A stretch of DNA of 64,000 nucleotides, taken from a beta proteobacterium AAP99. GTDB lineage: Bacteria > Pseudomonadota > Gammaproteobacteria > Burkholderiales > Burkholderiaceae_C. Of this stretch, positions 48,672 to 57,704 are shown piece by piece. The stretch covers positions 372,001 through 436,000 of the forward strand of contig LJIA01000001.1 in NCBI GenBank assembly GCA_001295775.1, written 5' to 3'. How positions within the stretch are numbered: position 1 is the first letter of the stretch; every line of letters starts with the position of its first letter. A program made the translations under genes and the position numbers. The notes beneath the pieces were generated by a model. That model was not told where the DNA came from. It was given only the letters and a program-made list of their open reading frames with translations, and did no database searches.

Positions 48672-49244
48672 ATGTCACGACGCAAGACCGCAGGTTCTTC
48701 TGCCCAGCCCACCGCGCCGGCCTATCCACGAGTCGCCGAAACCAGCATGGGAGCCGCCATCGTCTCCTCGGCGCATCTGGTGTCGGAGCGCTCCACCGAA
48801 CTGTCCGAGTTCGAGTTCGGCCTGATCATCGCGGGCAATGCCTTTGCCCGCTGGGCCGTGCGCTGCATGGCCGCCGCCGGGCTGCCGGACCTCACGCTCA
48901 CCGATGTGCTGGTGCTGCACCACGTGAATCACCGTGAGCGCAGCAAGAAGCTGGCCGACATCTGCTTCACCCTCAACTATGAGGACACCCACGTCGTGAA
49001 CTACTCGCTCAAGAAGCTGGTGGCCGCCGGCGTGGTCGAGAGCGAGAAGGTCGGCAAGGAAGTCTTCTATCGCACCAGCCCCGAGGGCCAGCGCATCGCC
49101 CAGCGCTACCGCGAAGTTCGCGAAGCCTGCCTGATCTCGGCCATCTCCGCGGATGAGAACGAGGAGATCGGCCAGCTCGCGGCGTTGCTCCGCGCGCTCA
49201 GCGGCCTGTATGACCAGGCGGCCCGAGCCGCCACCTCGCTCTGA
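48672..49244 (+). CDS. MarR-family winged-helix transcriptional regulator
   Basis: 190 residues from ATG 48672; GTG 48660 and ATG 48750 are alternatives. The winged-helix part reads LTLTDVLVLHHVNHRERSKK, CFTLNYEDTHVVNYSLKKLV (recognition helix), AAGVVESEKVGKEVFYRTSP (wing). This is the predicted MarR-type (HTH_27-like) group. It lies divergent from dctPQM and 30 bases before the oxoprolinase gene, so it is likely the local regulator of both. The ligand may be the transported solute or its product. Confidence 0.88.
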   Translation: MSRRKTAGSSAQPTAPAYPRVAETSMGAAIVSSAHLVSERSTELSEFEFGLIIAGNAFARWAVRCMAAAGLPDLTLTDVLVLHHVNHRERSKKLADICFTLNYEDTHVVNYSLKKLVAAGVVESEKVGKEVFYRTSPEGQRIAQRYREVREACLISAISADENEEIGQLAALLRALSGLYDQAARAATSL

Positions 49245-49274
49245 ACCGCGCCTGAACTCCAACACGGATACCGC

Positions 49275-52200
49275 ATGAATCCCAAAGCCCAAGACCGCTG
49301 GCAGTTCTGGATCGACCGTGGCGGCACCTTCACTGACATCGTCGCGCGCCGGCCCGACGGCAGGCTCGTCACGGCCAAGCTGCTCTCTGAGAACCCGGAG
49401 CAGTACCGCGACGCGGCCGTGGCCGGCATCCGCCAGCTGCTGGGGCTTCAGCCGGGCGAACCCGTGCCGGCCGACCGGATTGAAGCCGTGAAGATGGGCA
49501 CGACCGTGGCCACCAACGCGCTGCTGGAGCGCAAGGGCGAACCCACGGTGCTGGTGACCAACCGCGGCTTTCGCGATGCCCTGCGCATTGCCTACCAGAA
49601 CCGCCCGCGGCTGTTCGATCGGCACATCCTGCTGCCCGAGCTGCTGTACAGCGAGGTCATTGAACTCGACTGTCGTGTCCTCGAAGATGGCACCGAGATC
49701 GGCTCCTGGAGCGCCTCTCAGGCCGAAAATGCCCTGAAAGCCGCATGGGACAAGCGGTACCGCTCCGTGGCGATCGTCTTCATGCACGGCTGGAAGCATC
49801 CGGCGCATGAGCAGGCGGTGGCTGAAATCGCGCGAAGTATCGGCTTCACGCAGATCAGCGCCAGCCACACGGTCAGCCCGATGATCAAGTTCGTGGCGCG
49901 CGGCGACACCACCGTGGTGGACGCCTACCTCTCGCCGATCCTGCGCCGCTATGTGGAGCAGGTCGCCGCAGAGCTGCCCGGCGTCAACCTGCAGTTCATG
50001 CAGAGCAATGGCGGGCTCACGGCTGCCAGCGCCTTCCAGGGCAAGGACAGCGTGCTCTCCGGGCCGGCCGGCGGCATCGTCGGCATGGCGCAGGTGAGTC
50101 GCAGTGCGGGCTTTGACCACGTGATCGGCTTTGACATGGGCGGCACCAGCACGGACGTGTCGCACTACGCCGGCGAGCTGGAGCGCGAGTTCGAGACTCA
50201 GGTGGCGGGCGTGCGCCTGCGCGCGCCGATGATGAGCATTCATACGGTGGCTGCCGGTGGCGGCTCCATCCTGCACTTTGACGGCAGCCGCCTGCGCGTG
50301 GGGCCGGATTCCGCCGGCGCCAACCCCGGCCCGGCCAGCTACCGCCGCGGCGGCCCGCTGGCCGTGACGGACTGCAATGTCATGCTCGGCAAGATCCAGC
50401 CGGCCTGGTTTCCCAAGGTCTTCGGCCCGAACGCGGACCAGCCGCTGGACCGGGAGGTGGTCGTGGAGAAGTTCACGCGTCTGGCCGACGCCGTGAGCAC
50501 GAGCACCGGGCGCATCGCCGCGCCCGAGCAACTGGCCGAGGGCTTTCTGCAGATTGCCGTGGCCAACATGGCCAATGCCATCAAGAAGATCAGCGTGCAG
50601 CGTGGGTACGACGTCACGCGCTATGTGCTCACCACCTTTGGCGGTGCGGGCGGGCAGCACGCCTGCCTCGTCGCGGATGCGCTGGGCATGAGTTCGGTGT
50701 TTGCCCACCCGCTGGCCGGCGTGCTGTCGGCCTACGGCATGGGGCTGGCGCCGCAGGTAGCCATGCGCGAGCGCACGGTGGAAACCGCCCTGGACGAGGC
50801 CGCCACCGTCCACGGCATCCTGGATGACCTGGTCGAGCAGGCCCGCGCGGCGCTGATTGCGCAGGGCGTTCAGTCCGAGCACCTCCAGGTGCTGCGCCGC
50901 GCCCAGATCAAGTACCGCGGCACGGACAGCACCATCGCCGTGGCCTGGGACACACCCGCCGCGATGCGCGCCGCATTCGAAGCGGCCTACCGCCAGCGCT
51001 TTGCCTTCCTCATGAGCGACCGGCCGCTGGTGATCGACAGCGTGGTGGTCGAAGCCGTGGGCGGTACCGGCGAAGACAGTGCACGCGCGGCGCAGTTCAG
51101 CCCCCGCAGCGGCCCGCTGCTGCCCGCCGAGACGGTGCAGATGCACGCTGGCAGCGCCTGGCACAGCACGCCGCTGTACCGCCGCGCGGACCTGCGGCCG
51201 GGCGATGTGCTGCAGGGCCCGGCCATCATTGCCGAGCCTAACGCCACCACCGTGGTGGAGCCCGGCTGGCAGGCCGAACTCACGCATCTGGACCACCTCG
51301 TGCTGCGCCGCGTGGTGCCGCGCGATGCCAGGCACGCCATGGGCACGGCCGTGGACCCAGTGATGCTCGAGGTCTTCAACAACCTCTTCATGAACATCGC
51401 TGAGCAGATGGGCTACGCGCTCCAGAACACCGCGCACTCGGTCAATATCAAGGAGCGGCTGGATTTCAGCTGCGCCATTTTCAGCGCCGCGGGCGAGCTC
51501 ATCGCCAACGCCCCGCACATGCCCGTGCATCTGGGCAGCATGGGTGAGAGCATCCAGGCCGTGATCCGCGACAACGCCGGCAGCATGAAGCCGGGCGATG
51601 TGTATGTGCTCAATGACCCCTACCGCGGCGGCACGCACCTGCCGGACGTGACGGTGATCACCCCAGTGTTTCTGGACGGCGACCAGCCCGCGTTCTACGT
51701 CGGCTCCCGGGGGCACCACGCAGATATCGGCGGCCTGACTCCCGGCTCCATGCCGCCGGACTCCCGCACCATCGAGGAAGAGGGCGTGCTGCTCACCAAC
51801 TTCAAGCTCGTGGATGAAGGGCGCTTTCGCGAGGCGGAGTTGCTCGCGCTGCTGACCGGCGCGAAGTACCCGGGTCGCAACCCGAGCCAGAACATCGCCG
51901 ACCTGCGCGCCCAGATCGCCGCCAACCAGAAGGGCGCCGAGGAACTGCGCAAGATGGTGGCGCAGTTCGGCCTGCCGGTGGTGCAGGCCTACATGGGCCA
52001 CGTGCAGGACAACGCCGAGGAAGCCGTACGGCGGGTCATCTCCGCACTGAAGGACGGCGCATACCGGCTGGAACTCGACAACGGCGCGATCATCGCGGTC
52101 AAGGTCACCGTCGACCCCGCGAAGCGCGAAAGCGTCATCGACTTCACCGGTACCAGCCCGCAGCAGGACAACAATTTCAATGCCCCGCGCGCCGTCACCA

Positions 52201-52877
52201 TGGCTGCGGTGCTGTACGTGTTCCGCACCCTGGTGGATGACGACATTCCGCTCAATGCCGGTTGCCTGAAGCCCCTGAAGGTCATCGTGCCGCCGGGCTC
52301 CATGCTCAACCCGAATCCGCCGGCGAGTGTGGTCTCGGGCAATGTGGAGACCTCAAGCTGCGTGACCAACGCCCTCTACGGCGCCCTGGGCGTCATGGCC
52401 AGCAGCCAGCAGACCATGAACAACTTCACCTTCGGCAACGAGCGCTATCAGTACTACGAGACGATCTCCGGCGGCTCGGGTGGGGGCCATGGGTTTCCGG
52501 GCACGGCCGTCGTGCAGACCCACATGACCAACAGCCGCCTCACCGACCCTGAAGTGCTGGAATCACGCTTCCCAGTCGTGCTGGAGAGCTACGAAATCCG
52601 CCGCGGCTCCGGCGGCGCAGGGCGCTGGCGCGGTGGTGATGGCGGCACGCGCCGCGTGCGCTTCCGCGAAGCCATGACCGCGAGCATCCTGTCCAACAAC
52701 CGCATCCATGCGCCCTTCGGCATGGCCGGCGGCCAGCCGGGTGCTCTGGGCGCGAACCGAGTGGAACGCGCCGATGGCCGCGTGGAAGTGCTCGGGCACA
52801 TCGGCAGCGCGGAAATGGCGCCGGGGGACGTGTTCGTGATCGAGACGCCGGGGGGCGGGGGGTACGGGGCGGCGTGA
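49275..52877 (+). CDS. 5-oxoprolinase-type hydantoinase (fused HyuA-HyuB)
   Basis: 1200 residues. The N-terminal Hydantoinase_A_N/A half (residues about 8-690) has [36 protein letters not shown] and [20 protein letters not shown] (ATP-binding actin-like fold). The C-terminal Hydantoinase_B half starts about residue 694 ([20 protein letters not shown]) and runs to [17 protein letters not shown]. Fusion and length match the OPLAH type, which hydrolyses 5-oxo-L-proline to glutamate with ATP. Other hydantoinases and acetone carboxylases share the fold, but are usually split. The regulator gene and TRAP operon suggest uptake plus breakdown of one compound, perhaps 5-oxoproline; inferred. Confidence 0.9.
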   Translation: MNPKAQDRWQFWIDRGGTFTDIVARRPDGRLVTAKLLSENPEQYRDAAVAGIRQLLGLQPGEPVPADRIEAVKMGTTVATNALLERKGEPTVLVTNRGFRDALRIAYQNRPRLFDRHILLPELLYSEVIELDCRVLEDGTEIGSWSASQAENALKAAWDKRYRSVAIVFMHGWKHPAHEQAVAEIARSIGFTQISASHTVSPMIKFVARGDTTVVDAYLSPILRRYVEQVAAELPGVNLQFMQSNGGLTAASAFQGKDSVLSGPAGGIVGMAQVSRSAGFDHVIGFDMGGTSTDVSHYAGELEREFETQVAGVRLRAPMMSIHTVAAGGGSILHFDGSRLRVGPDSAGANPGPASYRRGGPLAVTDCNVMLGKIQPAWFPKVFGPNADQPLDREVVVEKFTRLADAVSTSTGRIAAPEQLAEGFLQIAVANMANAIKKISVQRGYDVTRYVLTTFGGAGGQHACLVADALGMSSVFAHPLAGVLSAYGMGLAPQVAMRERTVETALDEAATVHGILDDLVEQARAALIAQGVQSEHLQVLRRAQIKYRGTDSTIAVAWDTPAAMRAAFEAAYRQRFAFLMSDRPLVIDSVVVEAVGGTGEDSARAAQFSPRSGPLLPAETVQMHAGSAWHSTPLYRRADLRPGDVLQGPAIIAEPNATTVVEPGWQAELTHLDHLVLRRVVPRDARHAMGTAVDPVMLEVFNNLFMNIAEQMGYALQNTAHSVNIKERLDFSCAIFSAAGELIANAPHMPVHLGSMGESIQAVIRDNAGSMKPGDVYVLNDPYRGGTHLPDVTVITPVFLDGDQPAFYVGSRGHHADIGGLTPGSMPPDSRTIEEEGVLLTNFKLVDEGRFREAELLALLTGAKYPGRNPSQNIADLRAQIAANQKGAEELRKMVAQFGLPVVQAYMGHVQDNAEEAVRRVISALKDGAYRLELDNGAIIAVKVTVDPAKRESVIDFTGTSPQQDNNFNAPRAVTMAAVLYVFRTLVDDDIPLNAGCLKPLKVIVPPGSMLNPNPPASVVSGNVETSSCVTNALYGALGVMASSQQTMNNFTFGNERYQYYETISGGSGGGHGFPGTAVVQTHMTNSRLTDPEVLESRFPVVLESYEIRRGSGGAGRWRGGDGGTRRVRFREAMTASILSNNRIHAPFGMAGGQPGALGANRVERADGRVEVLGHIGSAEMAPGDVFVIETPGGGGYGAA

Positions 52878-52880
52878 GCT

Positions 52881-53429
52881 CTACTCGGGGCGACGATCCA
52901 TCAACCACATCCACCAACCGAAGAGCCCGCCTGCAACTGTCCAGATCAGCGCGCGGAACGCCACGTCACCCCAGTCATAAGCGCTCGGGTTGCTGAGGAT
53001 CGGGAAGAGTCCGACCGCGACGAACATCGTCAGTCCCCACGGCAAGCCCTTGCGGATGATCCCGCGCACCACGCCTTTGCGTCGCTGCTCGTCCCACTGA
53101 CGTTGCGCTTCCCGTAGACCAAATGAGTTGTCGCCCCGCCATTCGGCCAGGCGCCAATCGTTCGGCACTTCCTTGAACCAGAACACCCGGATGCCCTTGC
53201 GCAGAGCCCACCCATGGAGCAGGTTTGCTGCAAGCACGTTGAGCAAGATGCCCAACAGCCAACCTGTTCCTATGCCAAGCACCATTCCAGCCAGCAGTAT
53301 CACTGCGAGCCACCAACCCCAAGGTGCCATGTCGAGCGGCGCATTCCACGGAATGTCCAGCGCGTAGGAGATCACAACTGGTACAGCAATCATGACCACG
53401 AACATGCACAGCATGGGCAGGGCATTCAT
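52881..53429 (-). CDS. Small multi-span membrane protein, unknown function
   Basis: 182 residues from ATG 53429. Three to four membrane segments are visible: MLCMFVVMIAVPVVISYALD, WWLAVILLAGMVLGIGTGWL, LTMFVAVGLFPILSNPSA and RALIWTVAGGLFGWWMWLMD. The soluble loop between the second and third segments (EVPNDWRLAEWRGDNSFGLR) is rich in Trp/Arg. I do not recognise a family. It is convergent with the oxoprolinase gene (3 bases apart). An earlier start (GTG about 22 codons upstream) is possible. Confidence 0.65.
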   Translation of the reverse strand: MNALPMLCMFVVMIAVPVVISYALDIPWNAPLDMAPWGWWLAVILLAGMVLGIGTGWLLGILLNVLAANLLHGWALRKGIRVFWFKEVPNDWRLAEWRGDNSFGLREAQRQWDEQRRKGVVRGIIRKGLPWGLTMFVAVGLFPILSNPSAYDWGDVAFRALIWTVAGGLFGWWMWLMDRRPE

Positions 53430-53832
53430 GGCCCAAGCGTAGCGGCGCCGCAGTCCTTCGACGGTGACAAATGGGCGAGCGAGGGAAGCGTTCACGAGCA
53501 AGCAGAATGGATTACGAAGCCTTAGTCTGTTGGATTCTTCCGCTGCGCTGAACTGGGGTTGCCCCGAATCGTGCGCCAAACCGGTGAAGTGAAATCCTCT
53601 CCCAGAGCCGCTCTCCAGCCAAAAGTGCCTGGAAACCCGCACCAGACAAGCGGAGAGCCACACTTGACCACCGCCGCTTATCCGCATTGAGCGCGAACAG
53701 CACCTGCGTCGGACATGACGTGCCACAACGAGCGCCCGGGGGAAATCAGCCGCACAGGCATGATGCGCAACGATGCGCTCGGTGTCCAAACCTTCAGGAG
53801 GGCGGGCGCTTTGGAGCGTTCGACCGTGCCAC
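53430..53832. other. Intergenic region between two unknown minus-strand genes
   Basis: About 400 bases. It contains repeat copy E. Apart from that repeat I see no RNA gene or protein with recognisable features; open frames on the minus strand only translate the repeat. The upstream part should contain the promoter of the membrane protein gene. Confidence 0.5.
53590..53658 (+). repeat. Dispersed two-stem repeat, copy E
   Basis: Plus-strand copy with stem 1 TCCAG-CCAAAAGTGC-CTGGA (53614-53633) and stem 2 CCGC-ACCAGACAA-GCGG (53637-53653). The upstream part (TCTCCCAGAGCC) is shared with copy F, its closest relative. E and F are direct repeats about 860 bases apart, one on each side of the lipoprotein gene. 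Confidence 0.75.
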
Positions 53833-54348
53833 TTAGGACCGCAGGCAGCGATTGACAAAGCTGGAGGCGATGTCGCGGACCATTCGGTCTACCGCGGGGT
53901 TGACCAGCGTTCCGCGAACTGTCACCTCGCACTCAACGGGTCCTGCATCCCCACGTTTCAGGCTCACGGTTGCGCCGTCCGTGATCCAACCAGCGATGAC
54001 ATCACGGCGGACGCCGCGAAGCGCCAGGACAACCTGCCGGGTGGTGTCGCCCGACTGTTGAGCCTCGCCAGACACTCGAAAGCCGGCAGCCTGAATTTGA
54101 TCGCTGAATTGTGAAACAGCATCCGCAACCGCTTTCTGGCGTCCGTCTTCCGGAGTCGTGGCCTGGTTCAGCCAAGCGCCGGGTCCCGCATGACCGGCCA
54201 ATCTGTTGCTCCCATCAATAACTTGAAGACGCAACACCTCTGTCTTGCTTACCGGAGCTTGGCTTGATCCTGTTACTTGCACTGTGGTGCCGCAGGCAGC
54301 CAGCAAAACTGCGATGGGCGCGAGGCTGATCGATCTAATCATGTTCAT
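53833..54348 (-). CDS. Small lipoprotein, unknown function
   Basis: 171 residues from ATG 54348. A lipoprotein signal peptide with lipobox LAAC (SLAPIAVLLAACGTTVQVT; lipidated Cys about residue 19) is followed by a soluble domain (EVLRLQVIDGSNRLAGHAGP, AVADAVSQFSDQIQAAGFRV). It ends in DIASSFVNRCLRS; the second Cys could form a disulfide with that in EVTVRG's upstream VECE. The family is not recognised. It stands alone on the minus strand, flanked by direct repeats E and F. An outer-membrane-anchored assembly or stress protein is possible. Confidence 0.7.
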   Translation of the reverse strand: MNMIRSISLAPIAVLLAACGTTVQVTGSSQAPVSKTEVLRLQVIDGSNRLAGHAGPGAWLNQATTPEDGRQKAVADAVSQFSDQIQAAGFRVSGEAQQSGDTTRQVVLALRGVRRDVIAGWITDGATVSLKRGDAGPVECEVTVRGTLVNPAVDRMVRDIASSFVNRCLRS

Positions 54349-54652
54349 CGCTAATGAGCGTTGGGCGGTCACGCATTCAAGCAGTTCAATGGTGCTCGCC
54401 CAACTAGGGATGTCCCGTCACGCTCCGATTGACATGCAATCTTCGGTGCCAGACCCGTTCCCAGAGCCAATCTCCAGCCCAAAATGCCCGAAAACCCGCA
54501 CCAGACAAGCGGAAAGCCCCTTTGCACTGAAGCTGCTCGCGCGTGTTGAGCGCGCATCACGCGCGTCGCAGCAGACCCACAGCAGCGTGCCGTACGGGGC
54601 GCTGCAGCCCGCACCCGCCGCTACCATCGCCGCACCGTAGACGCATAACAAG
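54349..54652. other. Divergent gap between the lipoprotein and acylase genes
   Basis: 304 bases that should hold promoters for both genes. Repeat copy F lies in the middle. No additional gene or clear promoter pair is seen. Confidence 0.45.
54447..54518 (+). repeat. Dispersed two-stem repeat, copy F
   Basis: Plus-strand copy with TTCCCAGAGCC upstream (as in E), the central CCAGCCCAAAATGCCCG in a weakened stem 1, and stem 2 CCGC-ACCAGACAA-GCGG (54496-54512). It ends in AAAGCCCC. Confidence 0.75.
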
Positions 54653-57199
54653 GTGAAGTTCGTGAAGTTGGCGATTCGCGTGCTCAAGTGGATGGTGGGG
54701 CTGGTGGTGGTTCTGCTCGCCGTGGGCGTGGTGCTCTGGTTCGTGGCCAAGGCGGCGTTTTCGCCGCGGGTGGAGGGCGAGCTGGCGGCCAAGGGGCTGC
54801 GCGAGCCGGCGACCATCCTGCGCGATGTGGATGGCGTGGCGCACATCCGTGCCACCTCGGTGCGCGACGCGATCTTTGCGCTGGGCAACCTGCACGCGCA
54901 GGAGCGGCTCTGGCAGCTGGAGACGCACCGGCGCATCGCCAGCGGTCGCCTGTCGGAGATCCTCGGTTCCGGTGCGCTGTCCACCGACAAGTTCATCCGC
55001 ACCCTCGGCGTCCCGCAGGCCGCTGCCGAACGCGCGAAGGCGCTGGATGACCGCACCCGCGAGCTGCTGCAGGCCTATGCCGATGGCATCAACAGCGTGA
55101 TCGCCAGCGGCAAGACTACGCCGGAGCACCTGATCCTGCGCGCCGGGCCGATCGAACCCTGGCGGATCGAGGATTCGCTGGGCTGGCAGATCATGATGGC
55201 CTGGGATCTCTCCACCAACTGGACCAACGAAGTACTGCGCCTGCGCTTGTCGGGTCTGACCGACAAGGCCGGCATCGACAGCCTGCTGCTCAATGACCCC
55301 GTGCCCGCAGCCACGCGGGACTACGTGGCGCTGTATCGGGAGCTGGGCATTGCGCCCGGTGTATCGCCGGTGCCGAAGGTTGAAGCGCCGCAGCCGGATC
55401 AGCCGGGCTGGATGCAGCGCCAGCTGCTGGCCCAGCTTGCACCCATGCTGGATCTGGAGGGTAGGGCGCAGACCGCCGCCGAAAAGAATGTGGGCAGCAA
55501 CAACTGGGTGGTGGCCGGGCAGCGCAGCGCCACGGGCAAGCCGCTGCTGTCCAATGACCCGCACCTGAGCTTCTCCGCCCCCTCGCTCTGGTATTTGGCG
55601 CATCTGCAGGCGCCGGGGCTGGACGTGATCGGCGCCAGCATGCCGGCGCTGCCGGCCATCGTTCTGGGCCGCAACCAGACGGTGGCCTGGGGCTTCACCA
55701 ACACCGGGCCGGACACGCAGGACCTCTACATCGAGGAGATCGACGCCAGCAACCCTGCGCAGTACCGCACGCCGGACGGGTTTGCGCCGTTCACCACACG
55801 CACCGAGGTCATCAAGGTCAAGGGCGAGGCAGACGTGCAGCTCACCGTGCGCAGCACCCGCCACGGCCCGGTCATCAGCGAAGCATCCAGCACCCTGAGC
55901 AAGGCCCTGGCTGGCCAGAACAAGTATGTGGTGGCGATGCGCTGGGCCGCGCTGGAGCCGGATGACCAGACCATGCGCGCCAGCTTCGACATGAATCTGG
56001 CCGGCAACTTTGATGCCTTCGTGGAGGCCCTGCGCAACTTCCACGCGCCGCAGCAGAACATCGTCTTTGCCAGCACGGACGGGCGCATCGGCTTCGTGGC
56101 GCCGGGGCGCATTCCGCTGCGCGCCATCGACAACGACCTCATGGGTCTGGCCCCCGCACCGGGCTGGGAAGCCAAGTACGACTGGAACGGCTTCCTGCCC
56201 TTCGAGAACCTGCCGCGCAACCTGAACCCCAGCACCGGCGCACTGTTCTCTGCCAATGCCAAGGTGGTCACCCCGGACTATCCCTTCTTCATCACCGCCG
56301 AGTGGGCCAGCACTTACCGCACGGACCGCATCGGCGAGCTGCTGCGCGCCACCGACAAGCACACGCCCGAGAGTTTCGCTGCCATGCACATGGACAACAT
56401 CAGCGGCGGCATGAAGGCCTACCAACCCTTCTGGCGCAAGATGTTCAACAGCGGCAAGGCCGCGCCCGGCCGCGTGACGGATGTGCTCACGCGCCTGGCT
56501 GTGTGGAACGGCCGCATGGACGCCGGCAGCGAGAGCGCCATCATCGCCGCCTGGTGGCGCGAAATGGTGCGCCTGAGCTTCGAGGACGATCTCGCCGGCG
56601 TCTGGCCGGATGCCTTCAACAGCCAGCTCAACCGTGCGCTGCTGGCCGCCACCCAGGGCAGCCCGGCACAGGCCCGCTGGTGCGATGACATCCGCACGCC
56701 GGCCAAGGAAAGCTGCGAGGAGATCGGCCTGAAGGCGCTGGACTCGGCCCTGACGCTGCTTGAGCGCGTCAGCGGCACGGCCGACATGAGCCAGTGGAAC
56801 TGGGCCGCGCTGCACAGCGTGCGCATGGAGCACCGGCCGTTCTCCCGCGTGGGGGCGCTGCAGGGCCAGTTCGAGCTGCGCTTTCCGGTGGCCAGCGACC
56901 CGTTCAGCGTGAACCAGAGCGGCTTCCGGTTGCGTGACCCGGACCTGAGCAGCGGCGCCAAGCCGACCGATCAATTTGCCACCGTGCACGGCGCCGGCTA
57001 CCGCGCCATCTACGACCTGGCCAACGCCGACGGCGGCAGCTTCATCAGCAGCACCGGCCAGAACGGCCTGTTCATGCTGCCCGGCTACAGCGACTACGGC
57101 CGCAAGTGGGCCGCCGGCGAGCGCGTGCCCATGCGCATGAGCGACGGCGCCATGAGCACCGGCACCCGCTATTCGCTCAAGCTGGTACCGGCGCAGTAG
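54653..57199 (+). CDS. Penicillin-acylase family Ntn-hydrolase (membrane-anchored)
   Basis: 848 residues from GTG 54653. The N-terminal helix (LKWMVGLVVVLLAVGVVLWF, residues 11-30) looks like an uncleaved anchor or signal. The alpha chain is at about residues 35-281 (REPATILRDVDGVAHIRATS, GNLHAQERLWQLETHRRIAS). Autocleavage should occur before Ser282 in KNVGSNNWVVAG, which becomes the N-terminal nucleophile of the beta chain. NDPHLSF is typical, and Asn/Arg catalytic partners are likely later. Members hydrolyse amides such as penicillins, acyl-homoserine lactones and other N-acyl amides; the substrate is unknown. Periplasmic action is probable. Confidence 0.92.
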   Translation: MKFVKLAIRVLKWMVGLVVVLLAVGVVLWFVAKAAFSPRVEGELAAKGLREPATILRDVDGVAHIRATSVRDAIFALGNLHAQERLWQLETHRRIASGRLSEILGSGALSTDKFIRTLGVPQAAAERAKALDDRTRELLQAYADGINSVIASGKTTPEHLILRAGPIEPWRIEDSLGWQIMMAWDLSTNWTNEVLRLRLSGLTDKAGIDSLLLNDPVPAATRDYVALYRELGIAPGVSPVPKVEAPQPDQPGWMQRQLLAQLAPMLDLEGRAQTAAEKNVGSNNWVVAGQRSATGKPLLSNDPHLSFSAPSLWYLAHLQAPGLDVIGASMPALPAIVLGRNQTVAWGFTNTGPDTQDLYIEEIDASNPAQYRTPDGFAPFTTRTEVIKVKGEADVQLTVRSTRHGPVISEASSTLSKALAGQNKYVVAMRWAALEPDDQTMRASFDMNLAGNFDAFVEALRNFHAPQQNIVFASTDGRIGFVAPGRIPLRAIDNDLMGLAPAPGWEAKYDWNGFLPFENLPRNLNPSTGALFSANAKVVTPDYPFFITAEWASTYRTDRIGELLRATDKHTPESFAAMHMDNISGGMKAYQPFWRKMFNSGKAAPGRVTDVLTRLAVWNGRMDAGSESAIIAAWWREMVRLSFEDDLAGVWPDAFNSQLNRALLAATQGSPAQARWCDDIRTPAKESCEEIGLKALDSALTLLERVSGTADMSQWNWAALHSVRMEHRPFSRVGALQGQFELRFPVASDPFSVNQSGFRLRDPDLSSGAKPTDQFATVHGAGYRAIYDLANADGGSFISSTGQNGLFMLPGYSDYGRKWAAGERVPMRMSDGAMSTGTRYSLKLVPAQ

Positions 57200-57235
57200 C
57201 GCGGCGTCCGGCGGGCTGTGCCCGGACGAAGCCCA

Positions 57236-57298
57236 GCATCCATGCGCTTCTTCAGGCCAAAGTGGCTGAAGAACCGCATGGGACAAGCGGAAAGCCGT
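57236..57298 (+). repeat. Dispersed two-stem repeat, copy G
   Basis: Plus-strand copy with GCATCCATGCGC at the start and stem 1 TTCTTCAGGCC-AAAGT-GGCTGAAGAA (57249-57274, one bulged base); this stem differs from copy B at most positions but still pairs. Stem 2 is CCGC-ATGGGACAA-GCGG. It ends in AAAGCCG. Confidence 0.75.
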
Positions 57299-57704
57299 TG
57301 CGGCTTCACGCGCTGCAGCCCCGGCCGGATGCTGCGGCGGTGCGCTGGGCAGCATCGCGGTCCGCGTTCAATCCTTGTGCGTGCGCTGTCCGTTCAGGCC
57401 GCGGCTCGGCAGACGGGCGCGGCCGTCCGGTCATCGACAGGGGGATGGGACGTCATCTTTGCAAGGGTTAACCCCAAGGTATTCGAAAAATTTGAATGAC
57501 ACCAACAGGCCGCTTTCCGCACGTAGCAAGCGGATCTCCAGGTGTTCCGGGTTGTCCGCAGTGACACAGAAGGTCAAGTCGCACAAATAATTCGCTACTT
57601 GCCGGTAGCGCTGCACGAGGGGCTGTTTCGCCTCTCAGCCGCGCGCAAGCGACTGCCCGCCCGGCAGCCCGCGGCACCCCATCCAAACCAACACGGAGCG
57701 AAGC
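57299..57704. other. Acylase-MBL intergenic region
   Basis: About 400 bases that include the type-2 repeat J (57480-57536). I see no gene. A promoter for the following Tat-exported protein gene is expected, probably in the AT-rich 57580-57600 section (CACAAATAATTCGCTACTTG), but no convincing pair was found. Confidence 0.45.
57480..57536 (+). repeat. Type-2 repeat, third copy (J)
   Basis: CTTTCCGCACGTAGCAAGCGG (57512-57532 region) matches the right half of the tandem units at 3235-3498 (CTTTCCGCTTGTAGCAAGCGG). Upstream, TTCGAAAAATTTGAATGAC resembles TTTGAATATGAG of unit 2. The stem is imperfect here (CCGC-N9-GCGG). Confidence 0.65.

Noticed and set aside
48675-52001. A 1108-codon minus-strand open frame
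   Set aside because: Antisense to the regulator and the 5-oxoprolinase gene; no recognisable domain.
53512-53703. A 63-codon minus-strand frame whose translation resembles others in the window
   Set aside because: Resemblance (RLSGAGFQ-like text) is the translated dispersed repeat E.
54557-57355. A 932-codon minus-strand open frame
   Set aside because: Antisense to the penicillin-acylase homologue; its N-terminus translates repeat G.
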